Assembly (NCBI GenBank): GCA_041394905.1
Contig: JAWKHJ010000004.1
Span: forward strand, 1-64,000
Direction of reading: 5' to 3'
Length of the DNA stretch: 64,000 bases
Source of the DNA: RI-231 sp041394905
Lineage (GTDB): Bacteria; Acidobacteriota; Terriglobia; Bryobacterales; UBA6623
The position numbers and the translations under genes were made by a program. Within the stretch, counting starts at the first letter, position 1. Each line of letters starts with the position of its first letter. Under the pieces are notes generated by a model. That model was not told where the DNA came from, searched no databases, and worked only from the letters and a program-made list of their open reading frames with translations. Positions 1 through 9,095 of this stretch are shown here, piece after piece.

Positions 1-950
1 ACTACGCGCGCTACGAGCTACTCTTTGGCGTCCATCGCGAGCAGGATCCGGCGGCAGCGGTGGCACGGGCCGAGATCGAGGGCCATGCTCAACCGCGGGC
101 AGAGCTGATCATCAGCGGCGACCCGCCCTCGCTCGAAACGCATCCAAACGCGAAGAACTGGACGTTGCTGCAATTGAGCACCCGCGCAAAAGGCGAGATC
201 CTCGTGATCGCCGATTCCGACGTGCGCGCCTCGCCGCATGACCTCGTGACGCTGGCCGGGGATTTCGCGGATCCGCGCGTGGGAGTGGTCACGTGCCCCT
301 ACCGCGCTGTGCCGGGGCCGAGCTTATGGTCGAAGCTCGAGGCGATCGGGATGAACACGGAATTCTGGGGCGGCGCGCTGGTCGCGCAGATGCTGGCTCC
401 GATGGATTTCGCCGTGGGGCCGACGATGGCGATCCGGCGGAGTTGCCTGGAGGAGTTGGGCGGGTTTGAAATGACGCGCGACTTTCTGGCCGAGGACTTC
501 GTTTTGGGCAATCGCGCGCGGGAGTCCGGGTGGGAGGTCTCGCTGTCGACGTGCGTGGTGGAGCACCGCATTGGAGCACAGAAGTTTGCCGACAACATGC
601 GCCACCGGGTGCGCTGGTACCGCTCGACGCGCTGTTCACGGCCGGCGGGCTACCTGGCGCAGATCTTTACGTATCCGTTGCCGTTCGCGGCGCTCACGAT
701 GGGGCTGGCCGGTGGGACGGCTTGGAGTTGGTGGCTGCTCGGCGCCTGCGCAATGATGCGGCTGATTGCGGCATTGGCCACCGCGCGGACGCTGGGCGAC
801 ATCCTGGTGTGGCGCAACTTGCATTGGCTGCCCGTACAAGACGGAATCAGCTTCGCCGTCTGGTGCGTCGCCTTGTTTGGCCGCAAGATCCTGTGGCGCG
901 GACGAGCTTTCGAGGTGACTGCGGACGGCAGGTTGCGAGCCGCACGATGA
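1..950 (+). CDS. Glycosyltransferase family 2/21 (ceramide glucosyltransferase or HpnI-like), 5' end outside window
   Basis: The frame is open from the left edge (first complete codon at 3) to a TGA at 948-950, so the N-terminus and the first nucleotide-sugar-binding aspartate are missing. Visible GT-A signatures are a DSDVR motif (second Asp motif), an AEDFVLG motif (catalytic Asp) and a RHRVRW stretch that fits the Q/RxxRW motif of processive GT2/GT21 enzymes. The C-terminal third is hydrophobic with two or three membrane segments (WWLLGACAMM and neighbours), as in ceramide glucosyltransferase and the hopanoid enzyme HpnI. The likely role is transfer of a sugar or GlcNAc to a membrane lipid at the cytoplasmic face. 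No hopanoid neighbours are visible, so the acceptor lipid is unknown. Confidence 0.85.
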   Translation, partial: YARYELLFGVHREQDPAAAVARAEIEGHAQPRAELIISGDPPSLETHPNAKNWTLLQLSTRAKGEILVIADSDVRASPHDLVTLAGDFADPRVGVVTCPYRAVPGPSLWSKLEAIGMNTEFWGGALVAQMLAPMDFAVGPTMAIRRSCLEELGGFEMTRDFLAEDFVLGNRARESGWEVSLSTCVVEHRIGAQKFADNMRHRVRWYRSTRCSRPAGYLAQIFTYPLPFAALTMGLAGGTAWSWWLLGACAMMRLIAALATARTLGDILVWRNLHWLPVQDGISFAVWCVALFGRKILWRGRAFEVTADGRLRAAR

Positions 951-967
951 GTGCAAGCGCTTCCGGG

Positions 968-973
968 TATAAT
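968..973 (+). promoter_or_regulatory. Predicted -10 box of the cytochrome c gene
   Basis: A perfect TATAAT lies 31 nt before the chosen ATG at 1005 and gives an expected leader of about 25 nt. No good -35 hexamer is visible 17 nt upstream. A purine-rich ribosome-binding site (tctggagga, 985-993) follows. Confidence 0.55.
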
Positions 974-1004
974 CAAGCGACCGTTCTGGAGGACAACGAT
1001 TTCG

Positions 1005-1418
1005 ATGAAAAAGATTCTTTGGCTCGTCTCGCTCAGCCTGGCCCTTGCGGGCGTAGTCGCCGCGGGCGAACACACCTATTCGAAGATGGCCACGCCGCAC
1101 GACCTGATGGAAGGCGTGGTGAAACCGAACATGGACAAGCTCGCCGCGATCCGCAAGGAAGGCGGCCCCAAGGAGATGAAGGACTGGAAGCACGTCAACG
1201 CCTACGCATCGCTGCTGGGCGAAGCCGGCCAGATCATGCTGATGGATGGCTGGGTGAAGGACGCGACTTGGGCCGACGGCGCGACGAAGCTCGTGGACGC
1301 CGCCAAGGCGACGATGAGCGCCGCCATGAAGCAGGACGCTGACGGCGTGAACGCCGGGATGCAGGCGATGGGCGCCGGCTGCAAGACTTGCCACGCGGCC
1401 CACAAGCCGAAGAAGTAA
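1005..1418 (+). CDS. Small secreted c-type cytochrome
   Basis: This encodes a 137-residue protein with a clear Sec signal peptide (MKKILWLVSLSLALAG, cleavage near VAAG) and one CxxCH haem motif (CKTCH) close to the C-terminus. A single C-terminal haem site on a helical domain of about 115 residues resembles the cytochrome c-prime/class II type, so it is probably a periplasmic electron carrier or small-ligand binder. The frame is open 18 codons further upstream. I chose ATG 1005 because it starts the signal peptide and has a ribosome-binding site about 12 nt upstream. A strong hairpin follows 27 nt after the stop, so the gene is probably transcribed alone. Confidence 0.85.
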   Translation: MKKILWLVSLSLALAGVVAAGEHTYSKMATPHDLMEGVVKPNMDKLAAIRKEGGPKEMKDWKHVNAYASLLGEAGQIMLMDGWVKDATWADGATKLVDAAKATMSAAMKQDADGVNAGMQAMGAGCKTCHAAHKPKK

Positions 1419-1444
1419 GCTCGACTCCGATCGAGAAAAGGCAA

Positions 1445-1482
1445 ACGGCCCGCCGGGAGATCCCCGGCGGGCCGTCGCTTTT
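1445..1482. terminator. Bidirectional intrinsic terminator between cytochrome c and ferredoxin genes
   Basis: A perfect 13-bp stem (1445-1457 with 1463-1475, five-base loop) is followed on the plus strand by cgctttt. On the minus strand it is followed by ttgccttttc. It sits between two convergent genes and can serve both. Confidence 0.85.
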
Positions 1483-1499
1483 CCGTTGGCGAACTGCGC

Positions 1500-1760
1500 C
1501 TACTTCTGGTAGTGCGCCGTGTTGCGCTCTTCGAAGTCCGCCCACTTCTCCGGCAGGTCTTCGAGAGCGAAGATGGCGGAGACCGGGCAAACCGGCACAC
1601 AGGCGCCGCAGTCGATGCACTCATCCGGATCGATGTAGAGCATCTCTTCGTTTTCGAAGTCGTCCTCGTCCGATTTCGGGTGGATGCAATCGACAGGGCA
1701 GGCGTCGACGCACGCCGTATCCTTAGTGCCGATGCAGGGTTCTGCGATCACGTACGCCAT
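1500..1760 (-). CDS. fdxA: 7Fe ferredoxin ([3Fe-4S][4Fe-4S])
   Basis: This encodes an 86-residue acidic ferredoxin of the FdxA type. The first cluster region has Cys ligands in CIGTKDTACVDACP spacing, and the second has the CIDCGACVPVCP pattern of a [4Fe-4S] site. The start is taken as ATG 1760 (MAYVIAEPC), with GGAG seven bases upstream. An in-frame TTG four codons earlier would sit directly on the AAGGAGG sequence. Such ferredoxins are low-potential carriers for enzymes such as 2-oxoacid oxidoreductases, and one of these lies about 50 kb away in this window. A physiological link between the two is inference only. Confidence 0.95.
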   Translation of the reverse strand: MAYVIAEPCIGTKDTACVDACPVDCIHPKSDEDDFENEEMLYIDPDECIDCGACVPVCPVSAIFALEDLPEKWADFEERNTAHYQK

Positions 1761-1820
1761 CTCGTTCTCCAATCCTCCTTGGCCTGCGCCGTCGCTGTGC
1801 GCTTTGCAGCGAAGATGCGG

Positions 1821-1826
1821 ATTATA
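1821..1826 (-). promoter_or_regulatory. Predicted -10 box of fdxA
   Basis: TATAAT is read on the minus strand, 60 nt before the fdxA ATG. The -35 position 17 nt away (cagccc) is a poor match. Confidence 0.45.
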
Positions 1827-1889
1827 ACACGCACACTTCGGCGGGCTGGCTCTACCCCAACGGTATCATGAGGGCCGGCATAGGCAACC

Positions 1890-2192
1890 ATGCGACGCTT
1901 CCTGTCCCTCTTTTTTCTCCTCGGGCTCGCATTTGGGCTCACGGCGCAAGACCCACGCCACGAGCGCCCGGACAAGCTACCCGACGGCCGATCGCGCGAG
2001 CTGGCGATCCTCAAGGAGGACCACGAAAAATCGCTCGAGGACATCGCGGAGATCCGCAAGTTGGCCGAGGAGCTCGAGAAAGAGATTCAGGAGCAGACCG
2101 CGTACGTCACCAGCATGGACAGCTTGCGGAAAGCGGAGAAGATCGAGGACTTGGCAGAGAAGCTGCAGAAGCGCATGAAGCGCATCCCCTAG
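1890..2192 (+). CDS. Small secreted coiled-coil protein of unknown function
   Basis: This encodes a 100-residue protein with a signal peptide (MRRFLSLFFLLGLAFG) followed by an almost entirely charged, heptad-like helix rich in Glu, Lys and Leu from about residue 30 to the end. I recognise no named domain. The pattern suggests an exported rod-like or oligomerising protein. A TATCAT element (1864-1869) lies 20 nt before the ATG. It sits divergent from fdxA and just upstream of tsaC, with no clear functional tie to either. Confidence 0.7.
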   Translation: MRRFLSLFFLLGLAFGLTAQDPRHERPDKLPDGRSRELAILKEDHEKSLEDIAEIRKLAEELEKEIQEQTAYVTSMDSLRKAEKIEDLAEKLQKRMKRIP

Positions 2193-2242
2193 CCGCACTC
2201 TGTTGGCGCGGACCGTACGGACGGCCCTGCGCTACAATCGGC

Positions 2243-2910
2243 GTGGGTTTCGACCCACCCAAAAAGTTGCGCACGAAGCTCATTGAAATCGACGCGAACG
2301 CGCCGGATGCGAAGGCTCTCGACGCCGCTGCGGAGGCCATCAAGGCCGGCAAAGTCGTGGCCGCGCCGTCGGACACGCTCTACGTGCTGTTCGCCGACCC
2401 GTTCAGCCTGAATGCGGTCTCTTCGGCCTTTCGCGCGAAGGGACGCGAGTTGACGCGGTCGCTGCCGATCCTGGTCGACTCGACGACGATGGCCGAGGAC
2501 TATGCGCGCCGCCGCTGAGCCCGCGCTTCTACCGGCTGGCGCGGCGTTTCTGGCCTGGGCCGCTGACGATCATCCTGCCTTCGTCGTCACTGCTGCCGCT
2601 GAAGGTGACCGGCAACACGGGCCGCTTAGCGGTGAGGCAAAGCGCCTCGGCGGTGGCGAACGGTTTGATCGAGAGGTTGGGGACGCCGGTAATCGCAACC
2701 AGCGCCAACCGCTCCGGCTCGCCGACCTGCCGCAGCGGCATCGAAGCTCTCGGCTCAATGGACGGACGCATCGACTTGATCCTCGACGGCGGCGAGGTAG
2801 ACGGCTTGGGCGCAACCACGGTCGACATCACCGAACCGGAGTGGAAGCTGATCAAAGAAGGCGGCGTATCGCAGGGGCAACTCGAAGACTGTTTGGACGC
2901 CCCAGCCTAG
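2243..2910 (+). CDS. tsaC: Threonylcarbamoyl-AMP synthase (Sua5/YciO/YrdC family), frame break near 2512
   Basis: The protein makes L-threonylcarbamoyl-AMP from Thr, bicarbonate and ATP for the t6A modification of ANN-decoding tRNAs. The first frame has the YrdC-domain start (KAGKVVAAPSDTLYVL, normally PTDTVYGL). The second frame resumes with FYRLARRFWPGPLTIIL and continues through RLGTPVIATSANRSG, the family's C-terminal signature. A one-base frame change within the GC run 2505-2515 separates the halves. Because this function is essential in most bacteria, a sequencing error is more likely than inactivation. The start is uncertain: GTG 2243 or TTG 2267. A TACAAT box at 2233-2238 would place the transcript start very close to the coding region. 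Confidence 0.85.
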
Positions 2911-2964
2911 GTCAGAGAGCCTCCGGGCGCATGCTACCATCAAGCCTTCGGAGGGCCGCCGCCC

Positions 2965-3885
2965 GTGTCTGGCCGCATCCTCAACGGCAATAAAATCCGC
3001 GACGCAATCCTCGACGAGCTGACGCAGGATGTCTCTGAGCTCACGTCCAAAGGCGCCTGCCCCGGCCTGACGGCTGTGCTCGTGGGCGATGATCCCGCCT
3101 CGCAGATTTACGTTCGCAACAAGATGAAGGCCTGCGAGAAGATCGGCATCCGCAGCCAGACATTGCGTCCGCCCCCAAGCGTCACCACCGACGAGATGCT
3201 CGCGCTGGTTGCAGACCTAAACCGCGACCCGGAAGTCGACGGCATTCTGGTGCAGTTGCCTTTGCCCAAGCAGGTCGATGCCGACCGCGTGCTTTTGGCG
3301 ATCGACCCGGCGAAGGACGTGGACGGCTTTCACCCGACGAACGTTGGCATGCTTGCGACTGGTCAACCACGCCTGGTTTCATGCACGCCGGCGGGCTTGA
3401 TCGAGATTCTGAAGCGCAGCGACATCCCCATCGCCGGTAAGCGCGCGGTCGTGTTGGGGCGCAGCAATATCGTCGGAAAACCGGCGGCGCTGCTGCTGCT
3501 GGCCGAGAACGCCACCGTCACGGTCTGCCATTCGCGCACGCAGGATCTACCCGCGGTCGCACGGGAAGCGGACATCTTGGTCGCCGCGCTGGGACGACCG
3601 GCGATGATCACGCGCGATTACATGCGCGAGGGCGTGGTCGTGCTCGACGTAGGCATCAACCGCATCAGCGACGAAACAGAGGCGGAACGCGCCTACTCGG
3701 GAAGCCCGGAGAAACTCGCGCGGTTCAGGGAGAAGGGCTCAGGGCTAGTCGGCGACGTCCATCCCGGAGACATGGAAGAGCTCGCATCGGCCTACACCCC
3801 CGTACCGGGCGGCGTGGGTCCGCTGACAATTGCCATGCTGATGAAGAATACCGTGCACGCAGCGCGGCTGCGGCGCGGCTTGTAG
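2965..3885 (+). CDS. folD: Bifunctional methylenetetrahydrofolate dehydrogenase/methenyl-THF cyclohydrolase
   Basis: This is a full-length 306-residue FolD. It oxidises 5,10-methylene-THF with NADP and hydrolyses the methenyl product to 10-formyl-THF in the cytosol. The catalytic-site Tyr/Lys region is YVRNKMKACEKIGI, followed by the folate signature DGILVQLPLP, a Rossmann nucleotide-binding stretch (VLGRSNIVGKPAALLL) and the C-terminal PGGVGPLT motif. The start is GTG 2965 with a GGAGG sequence about 10 nt upstream. It is followed after six bases by coaE, so the two are probably co-transcribed. Confidence 0.97.
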   Translation: MSGRILNGNKIRDAILDELTQDVSELTSKGACPGLTAVLVGDDPASQIYVRNKMKACEKIGIRSQTLRPPPSVTTDEMLALVADLNRDPEVDGILVQLPLPKQVDADRVLLAIDPAKDVDGFHPTNVGMLATGQPRLVSCTPAGLIEILKRSDIPIAGKRAVVLGRSNIVGKPAALLLLAENATVTVCHSRTQDLPAVAREADILVAALGRPAMITRDYMREGVVVLDVGINRISDETEAERAYSGSPEKLARFREKGSGLVGDVHPGDMEELASAYTPVPGGVGPLTIAMLMKNTVHAARLRRGL

Positions 3886-3891
3886 CGGAAC

Positions 3892-4509
3892 GTGCTGAAA
3901 GTCGGCCTTACCGGAGGGCTCGCCAGCGGAAAGTCCTTCGTCGCGGAACATTTCGCGCGCTGGGGCGCACGAGTGTTGCATGCCGACCGCGTGGGCCACG
4001 AGACGCTGGAGCCCGACGGCGAGGCCTACGCCGAGGTTGTTGCGGAGTTCGGCAATGCGATCCTGCGGCCGGACGGTACGATCGACCGCAATGCGCTGGG
4101 CGCGATCGTTTTCGCCGACCCGGGAAAACTGGAGCGCCTGAACGGCCTGGTCCATCCGCACGTCTTCGCACGACAACGCGCGTTCTTCCAGCAGGTGCGG
4201 GAGGAGGACGCGCAGGGTGTCGCCGTGGTCGAAGCGGCAATCATGGTCGAGACGGGTAGCTACAAAGCGTATGATCGTCTCGTCGTGGCGGCCTGTCCGG
4301 TTGCAGTGCAGATCCAACGCTTCATCGAGCGCGGCTGCGGTACCGAAGCGGACGCCAGGGCGAGGCTGGCGCGGCAGATTCCGCTGGCTGAGAAGGTCGA
4401 ACTGGCCGACTACGTGATCGACACGTCCGGCACGAAGGACGACACGATTTCGCGCGCGGCCGAGGTTTGGGAGAAACTGAAGATAGAGGCCTCGATCCGC
4501 CGATCATGA
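3892..4509 (+). CDS. coaE: Dephospho-CoA kinase
   Basis: This encodes a 205-residue P-loop kinase that performs the last step of coenzyme A synthesis. The Walker A motif is GLTGGLASGKS at the N-terminus. The ADRVGHE motif follows and the lid region carries RFIERGCGTEADARAR. The start is GTG 3892. The stop codon overlaps the next gene's start by four bases (ATGA at 4506-4509), so folD, coaE and the protease form one transcription unit. Confidence 0.96.
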   Translation: MLKVGLTGGLASGKSFVAEHFARWGARVLHADRVGHETLEPDGEAYAEVVAEFGNAILRPDGTIDRNALGAIVFADPGKLERLNGLVHPHVFARQRAFFQQVREEDAQGVAVVEAAIMVETGSYKAYDRLVVAACPVAVQIQRFIERGCGTEADARARLARQIPLAEKVELADYVIDTSGTKDDTISRAAEVWEKLKIEASIRRS

Positions 4510-5667
4510 CCGTTTCCCGCTACCGCTTTCTCTGGATGACGCTGCTGTTCGTCATCGCCTTCGTGCTTGGCACCACCTCGTCCGACTGGTTCCGCGGAAG
4601 CAAAGCGCCTTTCTCAGGCACGGATCCTTTCTGGACGGTTGCCCAAACCAATACGCTGAGCGCGGACGAGCAGTCGAACATCTCGATCTACAACAAGGCT
4701 CTGCCGGCAACCGTTTCGATTACGTCGACCGTGTTGCAGCGTAACTGGTTCTTCGAGCCGTATCCGGCGGCGGAGTCCGGCACAGGGTTCTTGATCGATG
4801 CGGAAGGACGCATCCTGACCAACCATCACGTAATCGCGGGCGATGCGCCGCAAATCGAGGTGACCCTCGCTTCGGGCCAAGGCAGCGACGAGGAGCCGTT
4901 GCGCTTCAAGGCCGAAGTACTCGCCGCGGATGAGATCAACGACTTGGCCCTGATCAAGATCGAGTCCGACCGTCCCCTACCCTTCTTGCCCTTGGGCGAT
5001 TCTGAGCACTTGCAGGTGGGCCAGAAGGTGCTCGCCATCGGCAACCCGTTTGGTTTGTCGGGCTCGCTGACGACCGGCGTCATCAGCTCGCTCGGACGCT
5101 CGATTCAGTCGGAGGGCGGCGTACTCGAAGACATGATCCAGACCGATGCGGCGATCAACCCGGGCAACTCGGGCGGACCATTGCTCGACTCTTCCGGTGC
5201 GGTGATTGCAGTCAACACGGCGATCTACGGCCCCGGAGGCAATATCGGGATCGGCTTTGCGATGCCGATCACCCGCCAAAACGCTGCTCGAGTTCGTGCT
5301 CTCCGGCGGCGAGACGATGCGCCCGGAGCCGATCGGGTTCCGCTCTGTGTACCTCGACAGCCGAATCGCGCGTGCGCTCAAGCTGCCGCCCTCGGGCTAT
5401 CTGGTCTACGAGATCACCGACGGCTCGGCTGCGGCGGAGGCGGGCCTGCGCGGGGCTGAACGCGAGATCATCCTCGGTAACTACCGCGTGCCGTGGGGCG
5501 GCGACTACATCATCGAAGCCGACGGACGACGCATTACGTCGCAGAGGATGCTGGCGCAGATTCTGGCGCTCAAGCGCGCCGGCGACACCGTGAAGCTCAA
5601 GGTCGTCCGCGAGGGCGAAGAGGTCGAGCTACAGGTGAAGCTGCGCGCGCCGGGCTTGCGGCTTTGA
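4506..5667 (+). CDS. HtrA/DegP-type membrane-anchored serine protease with PDZ domain, frame break near 5275
   Basis: An N-terminal membrane segment (WMTLLFVIAFVLG) anchors a trypsin-like domain facing the periplasm. The triad is visible as His in TNHHVIAG, Asp in INDLALIKI and Ser in GNSGGPLL. After MPIT the frame changes by one base near 5275 and continues into a PDZ domain with the GSAAAEAGLRGAE ligand-groove region. The combined length is about 387 residues, usual for a one-PDZ HtrA. The expected role is quality control of envelope proteins. The stop overlaps the next gene's TTG start (TTGA). Confidence 0.9.
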
Positions 5668-5867
5668 CGCAAGTGACCTGGGGCGACCTGCAAGCCGGAC
5701 TGTGCGGCGAGTGCCGACACTGCACCCGCGTGCGGTCGGACCGCGGTGCGACGTTCTACCGCTGCGAGCTCGCCAAGATCGACCCGCGCTACGCCAAGTA
5801 CCCCCGGCTACCGGTGCTGCGCTGCCCAGGGTGGGAGAAGGCGCCCGCCCCGGACGCTACACTGTGA
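5664..5867 (+). CDS. Small Cys-rich protein translationally coupled to the HtrA gene
   Basis: This encodes 67 residues starting at TTG 5664, which overlaps the protease stop as TTGA; a GTG at 5673 is the alternative. It carries five cysteines: a LCGECRHC cluster, then one in FYRCEL and one in LRCPGW. The spacing suggests a small zinc or metal knuckle rather than a haem site. No signal peptide is seen, so it is probably cytosolic. I do not recognise the family. The overlap argues that it is genuinely expressed with the protease. Confidence 0.6.
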   Translation: MTQVTWGDLQAGLCGECRHCTRVRSDRGATFYRCELAKIDPRYAKYPRLPVLRCPGWEKAPAPDATL

Positions 5868-5871
5868 AGCG

Positions 5872-8800
5872 ATGTCGCCGCGCCGACTGCTGCTACGCTC
5901 CCTCCAGTACCACAAGGGCATCCACATCGCCGTGGCTTTGGGCGTCGCGGTCGGCGCCGCAACGCTGGCCGGGGCCTTCATCGTTGGCGACTCGGTGCGC
6001 GAGAGCCTGAGGAACCTGACGCTCGATCGGCTGGGCCGCATTGATGAGGCTTTGGTTGCGGACCGCTATTTTCGCGCGGCGCTCGCGGGCGAGTTGCCTG
6101 GCGAAACGGCCCCGGCGATCCTGATCCGCGGCAGCGCCGAGGCGGCCGACACCGGGGCGCGCGCATCGCAAGTGAACTTGCAGGGCGTGGACGAACACTT
6201 CTGGGCGATGTTCCCCGGAAGTGAAGCGCCGGAGTTGGGCCTGCGTGACGTGGCGGTGAACCAGTCGCTGGCGCATGAGCTAGGCGTGGAAGCGGGAGCT
6301 GCTCTGCTGCTGCGCTTCCAGACGGACACGCTCGTGCCGTCCGAATCCGTGATGGGCCGCAAGACGGAGAACGTGCGCACGCTGCGCGTGACGGTGAAAG
6401 CCGTTCTGCCGGACCGCGGGCCGGGGCGCTTCGGCTTGCAGCCGAGTCAGCAGTTGCCCCTCAACGCGTTTCTCTCACTCACTGCCTTGCAGCGCGCGCT
6501 GGAGCAGCAAGGCAAAGCCAACGCCTTGCTCGCCACGGCGCCTGAGGGACTCGATGCAACGCTGCGCGAGAAGCTCGAGCTCGTCGATCTGGAGCTCGAC
6601 ATCGAACCGATTGAAGTCGGCGTGCGTTTGCAGACCGGCCGCATTGTGCTCGAACCGGCTGCGGCGGATGCAGCGCTTGCAGCGGCGCAGCAGAGCGGTT
6701 TGGATGCTACGCCAGTGCTGACGTATCTCGCGAATACGATTCGCGACGCGGAGCGCCAGATTCCCTTACTCCACGGTGACCGCGCTCGACGGCGAAACGC
6801 TCGCCGCGCTTCGCGTAGTCGAAGGCGCCGCGCCGCCCTCGGGCGACCAAATCGTGCTGAACAATGGGCCGCGAAGGACCTCGGCGCAAGCTCGGCGATA
6901 TGGTGACGTTGGACTACTTCACGGTCAGGCCGCGCAGTGAGCTTTTCGAGCCGGATGCACGATTTCCAGCTCGCGGGCGTCGCCGCCATGGAAGGTCTGG
7001 CGGTGGACCAAACCCTCGCCGACCTACAAGGGCATGAGCGATGTCGACCGCATGGGCGACTGGGATCCGCCGTTTCCGTTTGACCTGGGCCGCATTCGCA
7101 GCGTGGACGAATTTATTGGGAGCGCTATCGCGGCGCTCCCAAGGCTTCGTCTCGCTCGAGACGGCGAAGCAACTTTGGACGAGTCGATTTGGACAGCTCA
7201 CTTCTATCCGTGTGAGGACGGACGATCCGCAAGCTTATGCCGCCGCGTTGCGCGAGAAGCTAGACCCAGCCGCCTTCGGGCTAAGCTTTCAGCCGGTGAA
7301 AGCACAGAGCTTGGCTGCCTCATCAGGTGCAACGGACTTTTCGGGTCTGTTTATCGGTTCTCGTTCTTCTTGATCGCCTCGGCGGCCGTCCTGACGGCGT
7401 TGCTTTCCGCCTAGGGGTGGGCAGCGCGCGCGAGGTCGGGCTGCTGCTCGCCTCGGGGCTGACCACGGGGCAGATCCGCAAGTTGCTGGTGACCGAGGGC
7501 GCATTGGTCGCGGCGGTGGGCTGCCTGATCGGCCTGCCCTTGGCCGTCGCTTATTGGCGCGCTGATGGTTTACGGCTTGCGCACTTGGTGGAGCGCGGCG
7601 GTGGGTGGTTCGTTTCTGGAGTTGGCGGTGACCCCGCAGAGCCTCGTCATCGGCGGCCTGAGCGCATTGCTCCCTGATGGTGGCCGCTATCTGGTTGACA
7701 CTGCGCAAGCTCGAGAAGCTCAGCCCGCGCGCGCTGCTCGCCGGGCAAGCCTTACAGGGAGAGCGACTCGGCGGGGACGAACGCCGCACGGCGGCCGCGA
7801 CTGGTCGCGCTGGCGTGCTTCGTTCTCGCGGCCTGCTTGTTGGCGCGGGCTGGGGTGCGGAAGGCGCGGCGCAGGCCGGAAGCTTCTTCGGCGCTGCGGC
7901 CTTGCTGCTCGGCGCGTTGGCGTGGTTCCGGTCGATGCTGCTGGCCCCGTCGCGCCAGCCACTGGGAGGAGGCGGAGCGCTCTGGGCTGGGCGTCCGCAA
8001 CGGCGCGCGCTTCCCCACTCGAAGCGTGCTCTCGGCTGCACGTTGGTCGCCAGCGCGGCGTTCATCATCGTGGTGGTCGCACTCATGCGGCATGACGTCA
8101 CCTCGCAGAGCCCAACCGCGACTCGGGCGACGGCGGTTTCCGCTTCATCGCGACCTCCGACTTGCCGCTCTATCAGAATCAGCTCGACGGGCTGAAGGCA
8201 TTTACGCCTTCCGCGAGAAGCCGGGCCAAGACGCAGCTGCCTGAACCTTTACCAGCCCACCGAGCCGACGCTGCTGGGCGCGCCGCCGGCGTTGTTGAGC
8301 GCGGCGGCTTCGCCTTCCAGGGGGACGCTTGCGGAAACACCCGAAGAAGAGGCCAACCCTTGGCTGCTGCTCGAGAAACAATTCCCCGACAGCATCCCTG
8401 TCTTTGGCGATCTCAATTCCGTGATGTGGATCCTGCACCTGGGTCTGGGCAAGATGCTCGATGTCGAGGACGCGGCCGGCCACAAGCGCACCTTGATCAT
8501 CGCGGGTCTGCTCAGTCGCAGCATCTTCCAGTCCGAGCTGATTCTCTCGGAAAGCAACTTCCTAGAGCTGTACCCGGACGCGGCGGCTTCAACCTCCTTC
8601 TCGCCGATACCGCCGACCCGAACGAAGGGCTCGCGCTCGAGGAGCAGTTCGCGGACTCAGGCCTCGACGCCCAAACGACCGCCGACCGCCTAGCCGGCTA
8701 TCTGGTCATCGAGAATACCTACCTGAGCACCTTCCAGACGCTTGGCGGGCTGGGGCTTCTACTCGGCACGTTCGGACTTGCGGTCGTCATGGTGCGCAAC

Positions 8801-9093
8801 GTGCTCGAACGGCGCTCGAATTGGCGCTGCTGCAAGCGGTGGGCTTTGGCCGGCCGTCAATCTCGCGTTTGGTGCTGGCCGAGAATGCATTCGTGCTGGT
8901 CTTCGGGATGATGATCGGCAGCCAGCGCTGCGGTCTTGGGAAGCTTGCCGCAACTGCTCAGCGGCCTGGCGGACCCGCCTTGGGCGTCGCTCGCCATGAC
9001 GCTGGCGCTGATCTTGGCGGTGGGCTTGCTGGCCGGGCCTTCGCCGCGCACGAGCTAAACCAGCCGCTGTTGCCGAGCCTGCGCAGAGAGTAG
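5872..9093 (+). CDS. FtsX/MacB-type ABC transporter permease, many frame breaks
   Basis: This is one long permease gene of about 1,070 codons read through all three frames. The N-terminus (ATG 5872) has the inner-membrane helix VALGVAVGAATLAGAFIVGD followed by a large periplasmic MacB-like core. After about 6770 the frame changes repeatedly, at least seven times. The later parts include the FtsX-domain stretch REVGLLLASGLTTGQIRK with LVTEGALVAAVGCLIGLPLA, and near the end LLQAVGFGRPSISRLVLAEN, the second FtsX copy. It is followed by an end at 9091-9093. Two FtsX domains fit the long lipoprotein- or peptide-type permeases. No ATPase gene is present nearby. A TACACT box lies nine bases before the ATG. 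Confidence 0.75.
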
Positions 9094-9095
9094 GC

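Noticed and set aside
6770..9093. Several small genes
   Set aside because: The fragments match successive parts of one FtsX-type permease and lack their own ribosome-binding sites.
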